From positions 3,377,463-3,441,462 of the forward strand of contig NZ_JACHJB010000001.1 of assembly GCF_014207745.1 (NCBI RefSeq): DNA of 64,000 nt. The letters run 5' to 3'. Numbering within the stretch: position 1 is the first letter of the stretch; the number at the start of each line of letters is the position of its first letter. Below, in pieces: positions 44,131 to 52,859 of the stretch. Position numbers and translations under genes: made by a program. The notes beneath the pieces are model-generated. The model was not told the DNA's origin. It saw only the letters and a program-made list of their open reading frames with translations, and did not search any database. The DNA comes from Nonomuraea muscovyensis. GTDB taxonomy: Bacteria > Actinomycetota > Actinomycetes > Streptosporangiales > Streptosporangiaceae.

Positions 44131-45120
44131 ATGCTCTTGGTGAATGTGGTGCGGGCCGGCGTCGTCCTCGAGAACGCCTCCCACATGCGAATCGGCCAGG
44201 CATGGGACGACCCCTCGCTGGACGCGGCGCTGCCCGGCGTCCGGGCCGGGCGGCTCGACCAGGGGCTCGAACTCATCAGAGCCGCCCGAGGCGACAACGA
44301 ACTGCGAGCGCTTCGGGTCCAGGAACTCGCGCTCGCCGCCAGGTCGCACACCGACGCGCTGGCGCGGTTACCGGAGAACGACCCCGACGCCCTGCTCTGG
44401 CTCGGCGCGGCCCGCGTCAAGCACGCCTGGGACATCCGCGGCGCCTCTCTCGCGCGATACGTGGATGACGACCGATTCACGCGTTTCCACGAGGCCCTGG
44501 AAGCGGCCGAACCCCCGCTGCGCCGGGCGGCCGAGGCGCTGCCGGAGGATCCCGTGCCCTGGGCCCAGCCCCAGTGGCACGCGGTCGGCCGCCAAGCGGG
44601 CCGACCGGCACTGGACCGCATCTGGAGAGAACTCCACACCCGAGACCCGGCGCTCTACGCCGGGCACCACGGCCGCGCCCAGGCGCTCTGCGCGAAGTGG
44701 TACGGATCGGATGACGAACTCCTGACCTTCGCGCATGACACCGTGGAAGCGTCCCGGCCAGGCGACCCGGTCACCGCCATCCTGCCCCTGGCCCACTTCG
44801 AGATCGCCTGGCAGGAGGCCGACTACTCCGGCCACGACAACGAAGAGACCCTCCGGGCCCGCTTCCGGCGCCCGGACGTGTCCGGCGAGCTGATCGAGGC
44901 GGCGGACAAATGGCGGGTCGGCTCCCTGCCGCACCCCTTCGCCCCCGAGGCCATGCACCTGTTCGGAGCCGCCTTCTCCTACAGCGGGCACCACAGCCGT
45001 GCACAGACGTTGCTGACGGGCGCGGGCAGACGCGTACCGGAGATCCTGCCGTGGGCCGCCGCCTCCATCACCCCCGGCCGCCGCTACGCGAGGGCCCGCC
45101 GCGAACTCGGCATCACCTGA
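44131..45120 (+). CDS. Uncharacterised helical protein, 329 residues
   Basis: I start at ATG 44131 because the upstream in-frame codons fall in tandem repeats; ATG 44186 is another option. The protein is soluble, Ala/Arg-rich and mostly helical with paired-helix rhythm (LDQGLELIRAARGDNELRAL, DALLWLGAARVKHAWDIRGA), similar to tetratricopeptide-like arrays. No catalytic motif. I do not recognise the family. It converges on yajQ. Confidence 0.65.
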   Translation: MLLVNVVRAGVVLENASHMRIGQAWDDPSLDAALPGVRAGRLDQGLELIRAARGDNELRALRVQELALAARSHTDALARLPENDPDALLWLGAARVKHAWDIRGASLARYVDDDRFTRFHEALEAAEPPLRRAAEALPEDPVPWAQPQWHAVGRQAGRPALDRIWRELHTRDPALYAGHHGRAQALCAKWYGSDDELLTFAHDTVEASRPGDPVTAILPLAHFEIAWQEADYSGHDNEETLRARFRRPDVSGELIEAADKWRVGSLPHPFAPEAMHLFGAAFSYSGHHSRAQTLLTGAGRRVPEILPWAAASITPGRRYARARRELGIT

Positions 45121-45303
45121 CCCCACCGCACCAGCCGTCACCGTCCCGCACGAGGGCGCGGCCGCCGGGGCACGCGCACCCGACGACCGAACCCGAGGTC
45201 CCCTGTACCCTGTAACGCTCCGTGAGCGCCGGAACGGGCGACACGAAACCCTCCCGAACCGCTGCCGAACCTCGCGCGGGCGCCGACCGGCTCGTCGCAC
45301 CCG

Positions 45304-45795
45304 TCAGCGGTAGTTCACGAACTGCAGCGCGATGTCCAGATCCTTGCCCTTGAGCAGCGAGATGACCTCCTGCAGGTCGTCCTTCTTCTTGGAGCTGACC
45401 CGGAGTTCCTCGCCCTGGATCTGCGCCTTGATACCCTTCGGCCCCTCGTCGCGGATCAGCTTGGAGATCTTCTTCGCGTGCTCCTGGTCGATGCCCTCCT
45501 TCAGGGAGACCAGCATGCGGTACTCCTTGCCCGACAGCTTGGGCTCGCCCGCGTCGAGGACCTTCAGGGACAGGCCCCGCTTGACCACCTTCTCCTTGAA
45601 CACGTCCAGCGCGGCCGAAGCCCGCTCCTCGCTGTTCGCCTTGATCTCGATATTGTCCTGACCGGACCAGGCGATGCTCGCCCCCGTGCCCTTGAAGTCG
45701 AACCGGTGCCCGATCTCCTTGACGGTCTGGTTCAGCGCGTTGTCGACCTCCTGCCGGTCGATCTTGCTGACGATGTCGAAAGATGAATCGGCCAA
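45304..45795 (-). CDS. yajQ: YajQ-family cyclic-di-GMP/nucleotide-binding protein
   Basis: 163 residues if started at TTG 45795, giving [17 protein letters not shown] at the N-terminus as in most homologues, with AGAGG at proper spacing; ATG 45804 or 45819 would add a few residues. Complete YajQ (DUF520) fold signatures: [31 protein letters not shown] and [20 protein letters not shown]. YajQ proteins bind c-di-GMP in some bacteria and RNA/nucleotides in others. It is chromosomal, just outside the integrated element. Confidence 0.93.
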   Translation of the reverse strand: MADSSFDIVSKIDRQEVDNALNQTVKEIGHRFDFKGTGASIAWSGQDNIEIKANSEERASAALDVFKEKVVKRGLSLKVLDAGEPKLSGKEYRMLVSLKEGIDQEHAKKISKLIRDEGPKGIKAQIQGEELRVSSKKKDDLQEVISLLKGKDLDIALQFVNYR

Positions 45796-46041
45796 AACGC
45801 ACATCCTCTCAGCTGCCAACGCATGTCATCCGGCCCCCCGTCCAGGTCTCGCCGACCGCCCGGCGCATCCCCCGAACACGGACCCAGCGAACGAGCCTAG
45901 CCAGCATCGAGTCCCCGCGCAGCGCACCGGCCCGCCCCCGGCCCGCCGCGGCCGAGAAAGATCCCTCCAGGACAAACCGGTGTCACGCGCACCCCGGAAG
46001 TCCGCTATTCTTCTGTCTGTCGCCACGAGAGCGGATGACAC

Positions 46042-46126
46042 GGCAGGTTGCCCGAGTGGCCAAAGGGAGCGGTCTGTAAAACCGTCGGCTCAGCCTACGC
46101 AAGTTCGAACCTTGCACCTGCCACCA
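46042..46126 (+). tRNA. tRNA-Tyr (GTA), CCA encoded
   Basis: The acceptor stem GGCAGGT (46042-46048) pairs with ACCTGCC (46116-46122), followed by A and CCA. The anticodon loop CTGTAAA at 46074-46080 gives anticodon GTA. A long variable arm makes it the class II form expected for bacterial tRNA-Tyr. The gene is the insertion site of the mobile element: bases from 46074 onward are repeated at 63132-63182, and the element restores the 3' half so the tRNA stays functional. Confidence 0.96.
46074..46124. repeat. attL: attL core (51 bp) within tRNA-Tyr
   Basis: Identical over 51 bases to 63132-63182, running from the anticodon loop to the acceptor end. The base before it differs between the two copies (T at 46073, C at 63131), as does the base after (C at 46125, A at 63183). 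Confidence 0.96.
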
Positions 46127-46142
46127 GCAGTAAGAGCAGCTC

Positions 46143-46162
46143 AGAGGCCCTACGGGGCCTCT
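46143..46162 (+). terminator. Element-supplied tRNA terminator
   Basis: AGAGGCCC/GGGCCTCT stem of 8 bp with TACG loop, followed by TCTGCGTTTT. It replaces the native tRNA terminator, which now lies beyond attR. Confidence 0.8.
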
Positions 46163-46220
46163 TCTGCGTTTTAGGACTGTGCAGCCGTAGGCAGCCCTGA
46201 GCGGCCGTTTGTCGCTGGTC

Positions 46221-46244
46221 CCGGAATATATCCGGAATGGATCA
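46221..46244 (+). promoter_or_regulatory. Putative integrase/excisionase arm site, left
   Basis: CCGGAATATATCCGGAATGG plus ATCA closely resembles 63038-63060 near the other end, in the same orientation. In the excised circle both would flank the att core, as arm-type recombination sites do. Inferred from repetition only. Confidence 0.45.
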
Positions 46245-46304
46245 TGGGGCGTTTCCCCTGGTAGACGTGCATGATCCGGAACGGCCACAGCTACTACGCG
46301 GCCA

Positions 46305-46346
46305 CGAAGAAGGGCCCCGGAGGTGATCCGGAGCCCTGTGCTTCTT
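46305..46346 (-). terminator. Terminator of the int operon
   Basis: GAAGAA...TTCTTC (46305-46310 with 46341-46346) encloses GGG-CC-CCGGA/TCCGG-A-GCCC with one internal bulge. It lies 16 bp beyond the int stop on the minus strand. Confidence 0.7.
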
Positions 46347-46362
46347 CTCAGATGGGGTCATC

Positions 46363-47754
46363 TCAGGCGACGAGCGCGTCTTCGATCCGCTGATTGACGA
46401 TCTCCTCCTGGCCGTCGACGCACTTGGCGTAGACGCGGAGCAGGACGTCGACGCCGTGTCCGGCGCGGTTGGCCACCTCGGGGGCTGGGACGCCGCCGTT
46501 GAGCCAGAGCGAGACGGCCGCGTGCCGTAGGTCGTAGGGCCGCCGAGCCAGGGAAGAGGCGACCTGGGCAGGAGTGAGAGCCAGCGTGCGAGCCTCCTGC
46601 CAGACCTCGGTGTAGGCCGTCGAGGCGACGACGCCGCCGCGTTCGCTGCGAAAGAGCCGGCCGTCCTCGCCGACGCCGAAGTCCGCGATGTGCTGCCGAA
46701 GGATCTTGACCAGCTCGGGCGGGATCGGGACCACTCGGACGTCGTTCGCACCGCGGTGCTTGAGCCCGCGTTCCTCGTGTGCGTCCCCGGTGTCGGTCCA
46801 CTGCCTGTTGACCTCGGGGCGGGACACATCGAGCGTGAGGCGGCCCCAGCCCTTGGCGGGGAGGTGGCAGTCATCGCGGCGCAGGCTTATTGCTTCGGCC
46901 GGGCGCAGGGCAGCGAAGTACATGCAGGCGAACATGGCCATGAGGCGTTGCCCGCGTCCCCGTCGTCCGTTGCCGCGTTTGCCGACGTAGGTCACCGCGG
47001 TCAGGAGCTCTCGGGCCTGGCGGGGGTTCACGACCACGCGAGGGTCGACGGTCTCGGTCGTCTTCGGAGGCGACCACTTCACCCGGTGGAGCGGGTTGGA
47101 CGGCAGTTCCTCCAGTTCCACCGCGTACTCCAGGACGTGATGCAGAACGGCCCGCTTGCGCTTGATTGTGTTCGCGCCGGCCTTCGAGCCGTCGAGGCAC
47201 AGCGTCAGAGCGTCGAGCGCGGGGCGGAGCACCTTCGTCTCGTTCAGATCTTGCACGCTGAGCGAGGCCGACTCCAACCAGCGGAGGGCCTTGGTCATGT
47301 CCAGTGGCACCGGTGGGCGCCGGTCCTCGGGGAGCAAGGCGTACTTGCGGAGGGCGCGACGGAGCGTCTGAGCGTCGGGCCTGCCCGGCATGTCCTTCGT
47401 CAGAGCCGGAAGCACCGTGGCGAGAGCGTCGGACATGCTGTCTCGGCTCTTGGAGGCCGCGTGGGGCCACTTCATGTCGATGTAGGCCCTGACGAAGTCG
47501 AAGACCGTGCGTGCCTCCTTGGCTTTGAGCATGGACACGGGAAGGCCGGTCTCGATGTCGAACGGCTCACCGTTCTTGGCCGCCTGTCTGAGGTCGGAGA
47601 GCCAGTTCTTGGCCTGTGCGGACTTCTCGTAGGTCTTGGACTTCTCGCGGCCGGCCACCGTCCAGCGGACCGTGTAGGAGATCGTCTTGCCAGACTTCAC
47701 CGCCGACTTGTTGGGGCGAATCTCCCAGAACTTGACCTTGTAGGAAGTGTTCAT
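46363..47754 (-). CDS. int: Tyrosine recombinase (AICE integrase)
   Basis: 463 residues. N-terminal arm-binding region (YTVRWTVAGREKSKTYEKSA), core-binding domain and a catalytic domain with Arg284 (FAALRPAEAISLRRDD), Arg410 (PYDLRHAAVSLWL), His433 (ANRAGHGVDVLL) and nucleophile Tyr442 (LRVYAKC). Tyr replaces the first His of the HxLR box, which is usual for the pSAM2 group. It recombines attP with the tRNA-Tyr attB. The start overlaps the xis stop (ATGA), so rep-xis-int form one coupled operon. Confidence 0.95.
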   Translation of the reverse strand: MNTSYKVKFWEIRPNKSAVKSGKTISYTVRWTVAGREKSKTYEKSAQAKNWLSDLRQAAKNGEPFDIETGLPVSMLKAKEARTVFDFVRAYIDMKWPHAASKSRDSMSDALATVLPALTKDMPGRPDAQTLRRALRKYALLPEDRRPPVPLDMTKALRWLESASLSVQDLNETKVLRPALDALTLCLDGSKAGANTIKRKRAVLHHVLEYAVELEELPSNPLHRVKWSPPKTTETVDPRVVVNPRQARELLTAVTYVGKRGNGRRGRGQRLMAMFACMYFAALRPAEAISLRRDDCHLPAKGWGRLTLDVSRPEVNRQWTDTGDAHEERGLKHRGANDVRVVPIPPELVKILRQHIADFGVGEDGRLFRSERGGVVASTAYTEVWQEARTLALTPAQVASSLARRPYDLRHAAVSLWLNGGVPAPEVANRAGHGVDVLLRVYAKCVDGQEEIVNQRIEDALVA

Positions 47755-47942
47755 GCTGCGCTCCTGAGGGATTCGAGCCAGGCTTCCAGGTCGCTTCGGT
47801 AGATGCGCAGTTCGCCGTTGGGCAGGCGGATGCCCTGCGGGGCCTTGCCGATCTCACGCCAGCGGTAGAAGGTGCGGCGGGAGACGCCGCCGAGTTCGTC
47901 GAGGACCTGGGCAACGGTGAGGAGTTCGTCTCGCCTCCTCAT
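47751..47942 (-). CDS. xis: Excisionase / MerR-like DNA-binding protein
   Basis: 63 residues from ATG 47942; the longer frame upstream is rep in another frame. A winged-helix excisionase pattern is visible: LLTVAQVLDELGGVSRRTF, YRWREIGKAPQGIRL and GELRIYRSDLEAWL. Xis directs the integrase toward excision. It overlaps rep and int by ATGA on both sides, as in pSAM2. Confidence 0.92.
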   Translation of the reverse strand: MRRRDELLTVAQVLDELGGVSRRTFYRWREIGKAPQGIRLPNGELRIYRSDLEAWLESLRSAA

Positions 47943-49540
47943 GCCGCCACCGCCTCGGTTACCGAAGGATCTTGGCCGTCTGCCTGAGCTTGGAGTCGGG
48001 CCATGTGGGTTCGCCAGCGTTGGCGTTCGGCGACCGATCGCAGGAGGCGTACGGCGAGTGGTGACACGTTGGCGTCGCCGGCCGGGACGGGCTTCCAGAT
48101 GTAGCGGTGCGGGTCGGCCGGCTCGTTGGGCTGGCCGAGGGCTTCCAGAACCCAGGTGCGGCGGTCCTGCTTGTGTTCGGCGAGGGTCTTGTTGCTCCAC
48201 TTGCGGGAGAGCAGGACGCGGCGCCCGGCGTAGCCGAGGTGGTCAGGCTTGTGAGCCTTGCTCCGGCACCGGCCGGGAGCCATTCCCGGCTTGGCGTCCT
48301 TGGGCTGGACGCCGTACCGGAGCCAGTTGGGACAGCGCGGCGAGCAGGGTTCGTAGTGCAGCGCCTCGACCATGCGGGCCGCGTGCTCGCGCTGAGCCTG
48401 ATTGCCCGCGTTGAGGCTTTCGCCGAGGCTCTTGGTCAGATACTTGGACAGGTAGCGAATGCACTGGTCGGCGTCCGGGGTGCCGGCGAGTACGCCCTTG
48501 ACGTCCATCTGGTCGCCGAAGCGGAGCACATGCAGCGGTTCGGCGTCCTCGTCGGCGTCGAGCTGGTCGAGGGCCTGCTCCCAGGTGGACAGTACCTCGC
48601 CGGTGGTCGGGTCGAGGTAGCCCGTGCCGTCCTTCCAGACAGGGAGGTGGTCACCGTCGAAGACGACCTTGTCGGCTGGTGGCCACCACACCTGGTGGTA
48701 GGTGGCCGCCGCGATCTGCTTGACCTCCGCGCGCGGGAGAGTGCCGCGGATGGCCATGTGCAGGTGCGGGGCGAGCCGCTTCTGTGGTTCGACGGTGGCG
48801 AAGTACTGCACGTCGTAGCCCGCGACGCGGCGGAGGTTCTGCACGAAGCGGTCCACGAGCTTGGAGAAGTGGAGCGCGTCGCGAGCGGCTCGCGCGTAGT
48901 CGTAGGTCTCGGGATCGACCGGGACGCCATCGCGCACCTTGCCGTAGGACGGGAGGGTCAGGGTGACGAAGAGCGAGGGGCGATAGACCTTGCCGTCCGA
49001 GCTGGTGAAGGTCCGCCCGAGTGTGGTCGGCGACATCCTCCGCTTGGGAAGGTTCGGGGCGTCCTGCCGTCGCCTCGTCGAACGCGTGCGCTTGGAGACC
49101 GTCCGGCCGAAGACGTTGCCGCGCATGCCCGCCTGGTTGATCTCGGCATCTACGCCCTCGATGGCGGCGTCCCAGTCGGCGGTGTCTTCGCCGAGGGCGT
49201 CGGCCTGGTCGCGGCGGGCCTGGAGGTCGGCGCGGAACTCGACCAGCCACCGCTGTTCGTCGGTCGGGTCGTCCGGAGTGATGGCCGGCTCTTGGTCGAG
49301 GTGCCAGCCTTCGCGGCACTGTGCCATGCGGAGCTGCCGGTTGCGCTTGGCACAGGACGGGCACTTGGCGTCGAGGGTGGCGCCGCATGGGACGTCCACG
49401 ACTTCCCAGCGTCCGGTGTCGATGTCCAGGCGCTTGAGCGGAACGGGCCGGATGCACACGCCGTACTGCTTTGCGACCTCCACGGCCACGTCACGGGCCA
49501 GTGGCATGGCCTGCCGAACGGCACGTGGCAGTTCAGCCAT
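47939..49540 (-). CDS. repSA: RepSA-like HUH replication initiator
   Basis: 533 residues from ATG 49540 with GGAGGT upstream. N-terminal zinc-ribbon cysteines (AKCPSCAKRNRQLRMAQC), then the rolling-circle core with HxH at His259/His261 (APHLHMAIRG) and candidate catalytic tyrosines Tyr363/Tyr367 (IRYLSKYLTKSL). It should nick the element's double-strand origin for rolling-circle replication after excision. The origin may lie within this gene (as reported for pSAM2) or in one of the foldback regions described below. Ends in ATGA overlap with xis. Confidence 0.9.
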   Translation of the reverse strand: MAELPRAVRQAMPLARDVAVEVAKQYGVCIRPVPLKRLDIDTGRWEVVDVPCGATLDAKCPSCAKRNRQLRMAQCREGWHLDQEPAITPDDPTDEQRWLVEFRADLQARRDQADALGEDTADWDAAIEGVDAEINQAGMRGNVFGRTVSKRTRSTRRRQDAPNLPKRRMSPTTLGRTFTSSDGKVYRPSLFVTLTLPSYGKVRDGVPVDPETYDYARAARDALHFSKLVDRFVQNLRRVAGYDVQYFATVEPQKRLAPHLHMAIRGTLPRAEVKQIAAATYHQVWWPPADKVVFDGDHLPVWKDGTGYLDPTTGEVLSTWEQALDQLDADEDAEPLHVLRFGDQMDVKGVLAGTPDADQCIRYLSKYLTKSLGESLNAGNQAQREHAARMVEALHYEPCSPRCPNWLRYGVQPKDAKPGMAPGRCRSKAHKPDHLGYAGRRVLLSRKWSNKTLAEHKQDRRTWVLEALGQPNEPADPHRYIWKPVPAGDANVSPLAVRLLRSVAERQRWRTHMARLQAQADGQDPSVTEAVAA

Positions 49541-49733
49541 GGACACCTCCCTCGTCTTCGGCCATGTCGGCGCAGAGCCGGAACAAGCCGTTGTACGGGT
49601 GCTTGAGCGTGCGGGGGTGGAGCAGCGCGAAGACACGCAGCCGAGGCAGATCGCGGAAGGTGAGCAGGACCATGAGGGGACGGCCGGAGACGAGTTCGAG
49701 TTCTTCGGCCGTGCCGTGGAAGCAGACCTTCAT
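49533..49733 (-). CDS. Conserved-position 66-residue AICE protein
   Basis: Start ATG 49733 overlaps the tra stop (TGATG) and the stop overlaps the rep start by 8 bases, so it is coupled on both sides. Sequence KVCFHGTAEELELVSGRPLM then VLLTFRDLPRLRVFALL: a small soluble alpha/beta protein. AICEs commonly carry one or two such small genes between tra and rep. Function not recognised. Confidence 0.7.
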   Translation of the reverse strand: MKVCFHGTAEELELVSGRPLMVLLTFRDLPRLRVFALLHPRTLKHPYNGLFRLCADMAEDEGGVHG

Positions 49734-51160
49734 CAGGCAGTGTCCTTTCCGGCGGCGGAGGTGGCGGCCATGTCGCGAATGTCGGTGTCGGAGACGTATG
49801 CGGCGCGGACCCGGACTGGGTCGGGCGAGGTCTCCAGCCGGACGTAGCCGATGCCGGCGCCGAGTTCGGGGACGGGTGAGATGTGGTCGGCCAGGGCGCC
49901 ACGGTCGCGTGCGCCGTCGCCGAGGACCATGTCCACCTGCTCGGACTCGTCGAGGCGGAGGGCGATCTTGTCGGGGAAGAGGTTGCGGATGTTCATGACC
50001 TCCTTGCGCGGGTCCTGGAGCGCAGCCATGACGCCGATGCCGACCGCTCGGCCCTGGGTGGTGAGCGTGGCCAGCGCAGCCGAGATGCGCTGCTTGAGCT
50101 GGCGGTCGGCCTGGTAGGCGGTCAGGAACGCCACTTCGTCGACGACCACCAGGACGAACGGGTCCTCCACGGTGGGGGTGTGGGAGCGCAGAACGCCGGC
50201 GAACCGGGCGGCGCGTTCCTGCATTACGGTGACGGCCTGGTCGAGCAGGTCGGCGCACTCCTCCGGAGTGGCCGCGTACCGCTCACCGAACAGGGCGCGC
50301 CCGTATGACAGCTCCATGAGCTTGGGATCGAGCGCCCAGATCTCGACCAGCCCCGCCCGCACGGCCGGGAGGAGCCCGCGGATCGTGGACCAGATGATCG
50401 AGCCCTTGCCGGCCCCGGTGGCGCCCGCGACCAGGACGTGAGTGCCGTGCACCTTGAGCAGCCAGGGCAGCCCGTCCTCCTGCTTGCCGATCTCGACCGG
50501 CCCCACGGTCGCGACGTCGGGCAGTGGCAGAGCATTGAGCGGCACGGCCAGCGGGTCGGTACGCGGGAAGGTGAGCAGGAGCCGCCCGCCCTGGGTGACT
50601 GCCACGCGGCAGGAGGCCGCGCCGAAGCCCTGCGCGAGGTGGTCGAGACGATCGGCCCAGTCCTTGACAGACTGCCCTTTGAGCATGCGCACGGTGACCA
50701 GGTCCGCCCACGCGGTGCAGGTGACCTTGCCGAGCCGGGGAAGGTAGTCACGGCCCCACAGATGCCGGCCGAGCCTTGAGACGACCATGACGCCTTGCCA
50801 GTGCCGTCGGTAAATCCAGACCAGTCGCCACCAGGCCAGCAGCCGCAGGCCGAGCAGGCGGACGAAGCTGCACCGGTCGGTGAAGGCCCAGGCGAGCACC
50901 CCCGTGGGCACCGGGACGAGGAGGAGCAGCGCGGTGCGCCAGCCGTACGCCAGCATGAGCGCGACGGGCGTGAGTGTGACGAGCACGGCGACGGGATGCC
51001 GCCACAGCAGCCGTACGCATCCGGCGAGGACGCGCCAGGCGAAGATGATCAGGGTCAGGATGGCGGGAGTCTGGACGACGGCCGGGCGGAAGACGATGGC
51101 CGTGTCGGGCGTGGTGGTGACGAGGTTGCGCGCCTCGTCGCCAGGCAGCCGCTTGAACAT
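49733..51160 (-). CDS. traSA: FtsK/SpoIIIE-type conjugal DNA translocase (TraSA-like)
   Basis: 475 residues. Two or three N-terminal hydrophobic segments (about 31-50, 57-72, 76-93), then a motor domain with Walker A GATGAGKGS (246-254), Walker B VLVVVDEVAFL (336-345) and the arginine-rich LTTQGRAVGIGVMAALQDPR. Actinomycete conjugation needs only this one hexameric pump, which moves double-stranded DNA between hyphae. It is shorter than chromosomal FtsK and lacks an obvious gamma domain beyond the core. Confidence 0.93.
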   Translation of the reverse strand: MFKRLPGDEARNLVTTTPDTAIVFRPAVVQTPAILTLIIFAWRVLAGCVRLLWRHPVAVLVTLTPVALMLAYGWRTALLLLVPVPTGVLAWAFTDRCSFVRLLGLRLLAWWRLVWIYRRHWQGVMVVSRLGRHLWGRDYLPRLGKVTCTAWADLVTVRMLKGQSVKDWADRLDHLAQGFGAASCRVAVTQGGRLLLTFPRTDPLAVPLNALPLPDVATVGPVEIGKQEDGLPWLLKVHGTHVLVAGATGAGKGSIIWSTIRGLLPAVRAGLVEIWALDPKLMELSYGRALFGERYAATPEECADLLDQAVTVMQERAARFAGVLRSHTPTVEDPFVLVVVDEVAFLTAYQADRQLKQRISAALATLTTQGRAVGIGVMAALQDPRKEVMNIRNLFPDKIALRLDESEQVDMVLGDGARDRGALADHISPVPELGAGIGYVRLETSPDPVRVRAAYVSDTDIRDMAATSAAGKDTA

Positions 51161-51246
51161 AAGCTTGGAACCTCTCGTGATGTGGAGTCAGGGGAGAACC
51201 GAGGGGCCGCCGGAAGTTGCCGCTTCCAGCGGCCCCGCCTTACGTG

Positions 51247-51549
51247 TCAGGCCGCCGTCTGGTCGGTGGCCTGCTGCTGGGTGTGCAGGTGCTCGCAGTC
51301 GGCGAGGTACTGGGCAGCGGCGGCGTAGATGTCGCGGGCCAGGGACAGGTCAGCGTCGGTGATCGGCCCGTCGCCGGTGGTGGAGACGGAGACGTTCGCC
51401 TCCGGCGTGCTGAGCGACAGGTACGGGCGGCGCTCGTCGATCACGCTGGTGTGGACGCGCACCGCGCCGGTGTGGAAGGACACAGTGAGGCGCGGGTCGT
51501 CTCCACGCGGCATCGACAGCGTGACGTAGGTGTACGGTCCGAGGCTCAC
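51247..51549 (-). CDS. Uncharacterised 100-residue AICE protein
   Basis: GTG start at 51549 overlaps the stop of the Pra-like gene (GTGA), showing cotranslation. Strand-rich N-terminal half (YTYVTLSMPRGDDPRLTVSF) and a helical C-terminus ending in a Gln/Thr run. No motif recognised. Confidence 0.7.
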   Translation of the reverse strand: MSLGPYTYVTLSMPRGDDPRLTVSFHTGAVRVHTSVIDERRPYLSLSTPEANVSVSTTGDGPITDADLSLARDIYAAAAQYLADCEHLHTQQQATDQTAA

Positions 51550-51956
51550 GCCGCCGCCTCCTTGCCGGCGGGAGCCTGCTTGGCGCGGGGCGGGCGCATC
51601 CCCGTGGCGCGGATGGAGTAGGCCAGCCGACCGGCCTGGGAGACGTACGGCGTGACGGTCATCCCGACGAACTCGACGGGCGTGATGGGCACGCCGGCCA
51701 CGCTCGGCGGGGCGATGGGTTCGGTCGAGGACAGGAGCTTGACCGCGACCGTCTTCTGGGACGCCTTCACGGTCGGGTCGCCGTCCATGACCGGGACCTG
51801 CCAGACCGGCTCACCGGTCGTCTTGTCCTTGGCGTAGACGGTCCTGCCGTTGGTCGAGGCGTCGAAGTCCTTGACCTGCTCGACGTTCCCGACGAGGTAG
51901 CAGCCGTGCGGGAAGACCTGCTCGAAGCTGATCGGGATGGGTCCCTGGATTGCCAT
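51546..51956 (-). CDS. pra: Pra-like activator of replication, integration and excision
   Basis: 136 residues. The N-terminus MAIQGPIPISFEQVFPHGCY and the blocks VKDFDASTNGRTVYAKDKTT and PITPVEFVGMTVTPYV match, as far as I can recall, AICE proteins annotated as Pra; I could not run a search. In pSAM2 Pra activates repSA-xis-int and is repressed by KorSA. Here two copies of a KorSA-like palindrome lie directly upstream of its start, and a korSA-like gene follows upstream, which supports the assignment. Confidence 0.7.
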   Translation of the reverse strand: MAIQGPIPISFEQVFPHGCYLVGNVEQVKDFDASTNGRTVYAKDKTTGEPVWQVPVMDGDPTVKASQKTVAVKLLSSTEPIAPPSVAGVPITPVEFVGMTVTPYVSQAGRLAYSIRATGMRPPRAKQAPAGKEAAA

Positions 51957-52000
51957 GTGGTTCCTCTCTGCTGCGGCGGAGAGCCCTTCGTTCGCTCATC

Positions 52001-52018
52001 CACTTGTCCGTATGAGTT
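52001..52018. promoter_or_regulatory. Putative KorSA-like operator, imperfect copy (pra promoter)
   Basis: CACTTGTCCGTATGAGTT shares the left half (CACTTGTCCG) with the perfect palindrome at 52032-52055, 45 bp upstream of the pra start. Confidence 0.55.
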
Positions 52019-52031
52019 GAGAGTAAGCAAC

Positions 52032-52055
52032 GGCCACTTGTCCGCACAAGTGGCC
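52032..52055. promoter_or_regulatory. Putative KorSA-like operator, perfect palindrome (pra promoter)
   Basis: GGCCACTTGT (52032-52041) and ACAAGTGGCC (52046-52055) form a perfect 10-bp inverted repeat around CCGC, upstream of pra. The core recurs upstream of the GntR gene at 52818-52835. Confidence 0.7.
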
Positions 52056-52078
52056 GAGCCGGAATGGATTGGTAAGAG

Positions 52079-52795
52079 TTAGCTCACCTTGTAGACATCC
52101 TCAAGTTCGTGCAGGGTCCCAGGGAGGGCCAGACTCATGGCGAGCAGCACCGTTCCCGCAGGATCGTGCACGGTTGCCAGCACGCCGAGCACCGGACCGG
52201 ACGAGCCGAGCAACTCGGCCTCTTCCTTGGTCGGCTTACGGGCGGAGACGCGCTCGGTGATGTGGTCGAACCGCAGGTGCTTGACCGCTTGGAGGTGCCG
52301 GCGGATGCCACTCCGTAGTGGTTCCGGCTTGTCCAGGTCGGAGCCCACCGCGATCTCCAGCGGAATCCACACCGTCTCCACCGCCGACGGGACATCCCCC
52401 TGACGGGCCACCCGCTTACGCACGATCACCGGCGTCCGTTCAGCCACACCGAGAAGCCGCGCCACATGCCGGGGAGCCGGAACGCGCGTCACCTCCACGA
52501 GACTGTCAGCGCTCTCACCCTGCTCCGTCGTGGTCAGGCCCGGACGGACGCGGTCGGCCCCGCTCTCAGGACGGCCCTTCACGAACGAGCCGCGACCGTG
52601 CTCCCGCTCGATCCAGCCCTGCATGGCCAAGGTCTGGAGAGCCCGCACCACCGTGGTACGGCCCACGCCGAGTTCCCGCACCAACTGCGTCTCAGATGGC
52701 AGCATGTCACCGGGGGAGTACTCACCCGACTCGATACGCTCCTGAATCGCCCGCATGACCTGGGCGTATTTCGGTGGGGCGAAGTCCATGCTCAT
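52079..52795 (-). CDS. korSA: GntR/UTRA-family repressor (KorSA-like)
   Basis: 238 residues from ATG 52795 (ATG 52789 is possible). The winged helix is PPKYAQVMRAIQERIESGEY then LPSETQLVRELGVGRTTVVR. The C-terminal UTRA ligand domain spans about 90-235 (RTPVIVRKRVARQGDVPSAV, VWIPLEIA). In pSAM2 KorSA silences pra and itself. A half-matching operator lies 23 bp upstream of this start and others upstream of pra, so the same circuit is likely here. Confidence 0.9.
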   Translation of the reverse strand: MSMDFAPPKYAQVMRAIQERIESGEYSPGDMLPSETQLVRELGVGRTTVVRALQTLAMQGWIEREHGRGSFVKGRPESGADRVRPGLTTTEQGESADSLVEVTRVPAPRHVARLLGVAERTPVIVRKRVARQGDVPSAVETVWIPLEIAVGSDLDKPEPLRSGIRRHLQAVKHLRFDHITERVSARKPTKEEAELLGSSGPVLGVLATVHDPAGTVLLAMSLALPGTLHELEDVYKVS

Positions 52796-52817
52796 CTTGG
52801 CCGTCCGTTCACTCTTG

Positions 52818-52835
52818 CGCTCGTCCGCACAAGTA
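52818..52835. promoter_or_regulatory. Putative operator upstream of korSA
   Basis: CGCTCGTCCGCACAAGTA matches the right half of the pra palindrome (GTCCGCACAAGT) exactly and the left half poorly. It sits just upstream of the korSA start, suggesting autoregulation. Confidence 0.6.
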
Positions 52836-52859
52836 CAGTACTGGCTAAGACATGGCCTG

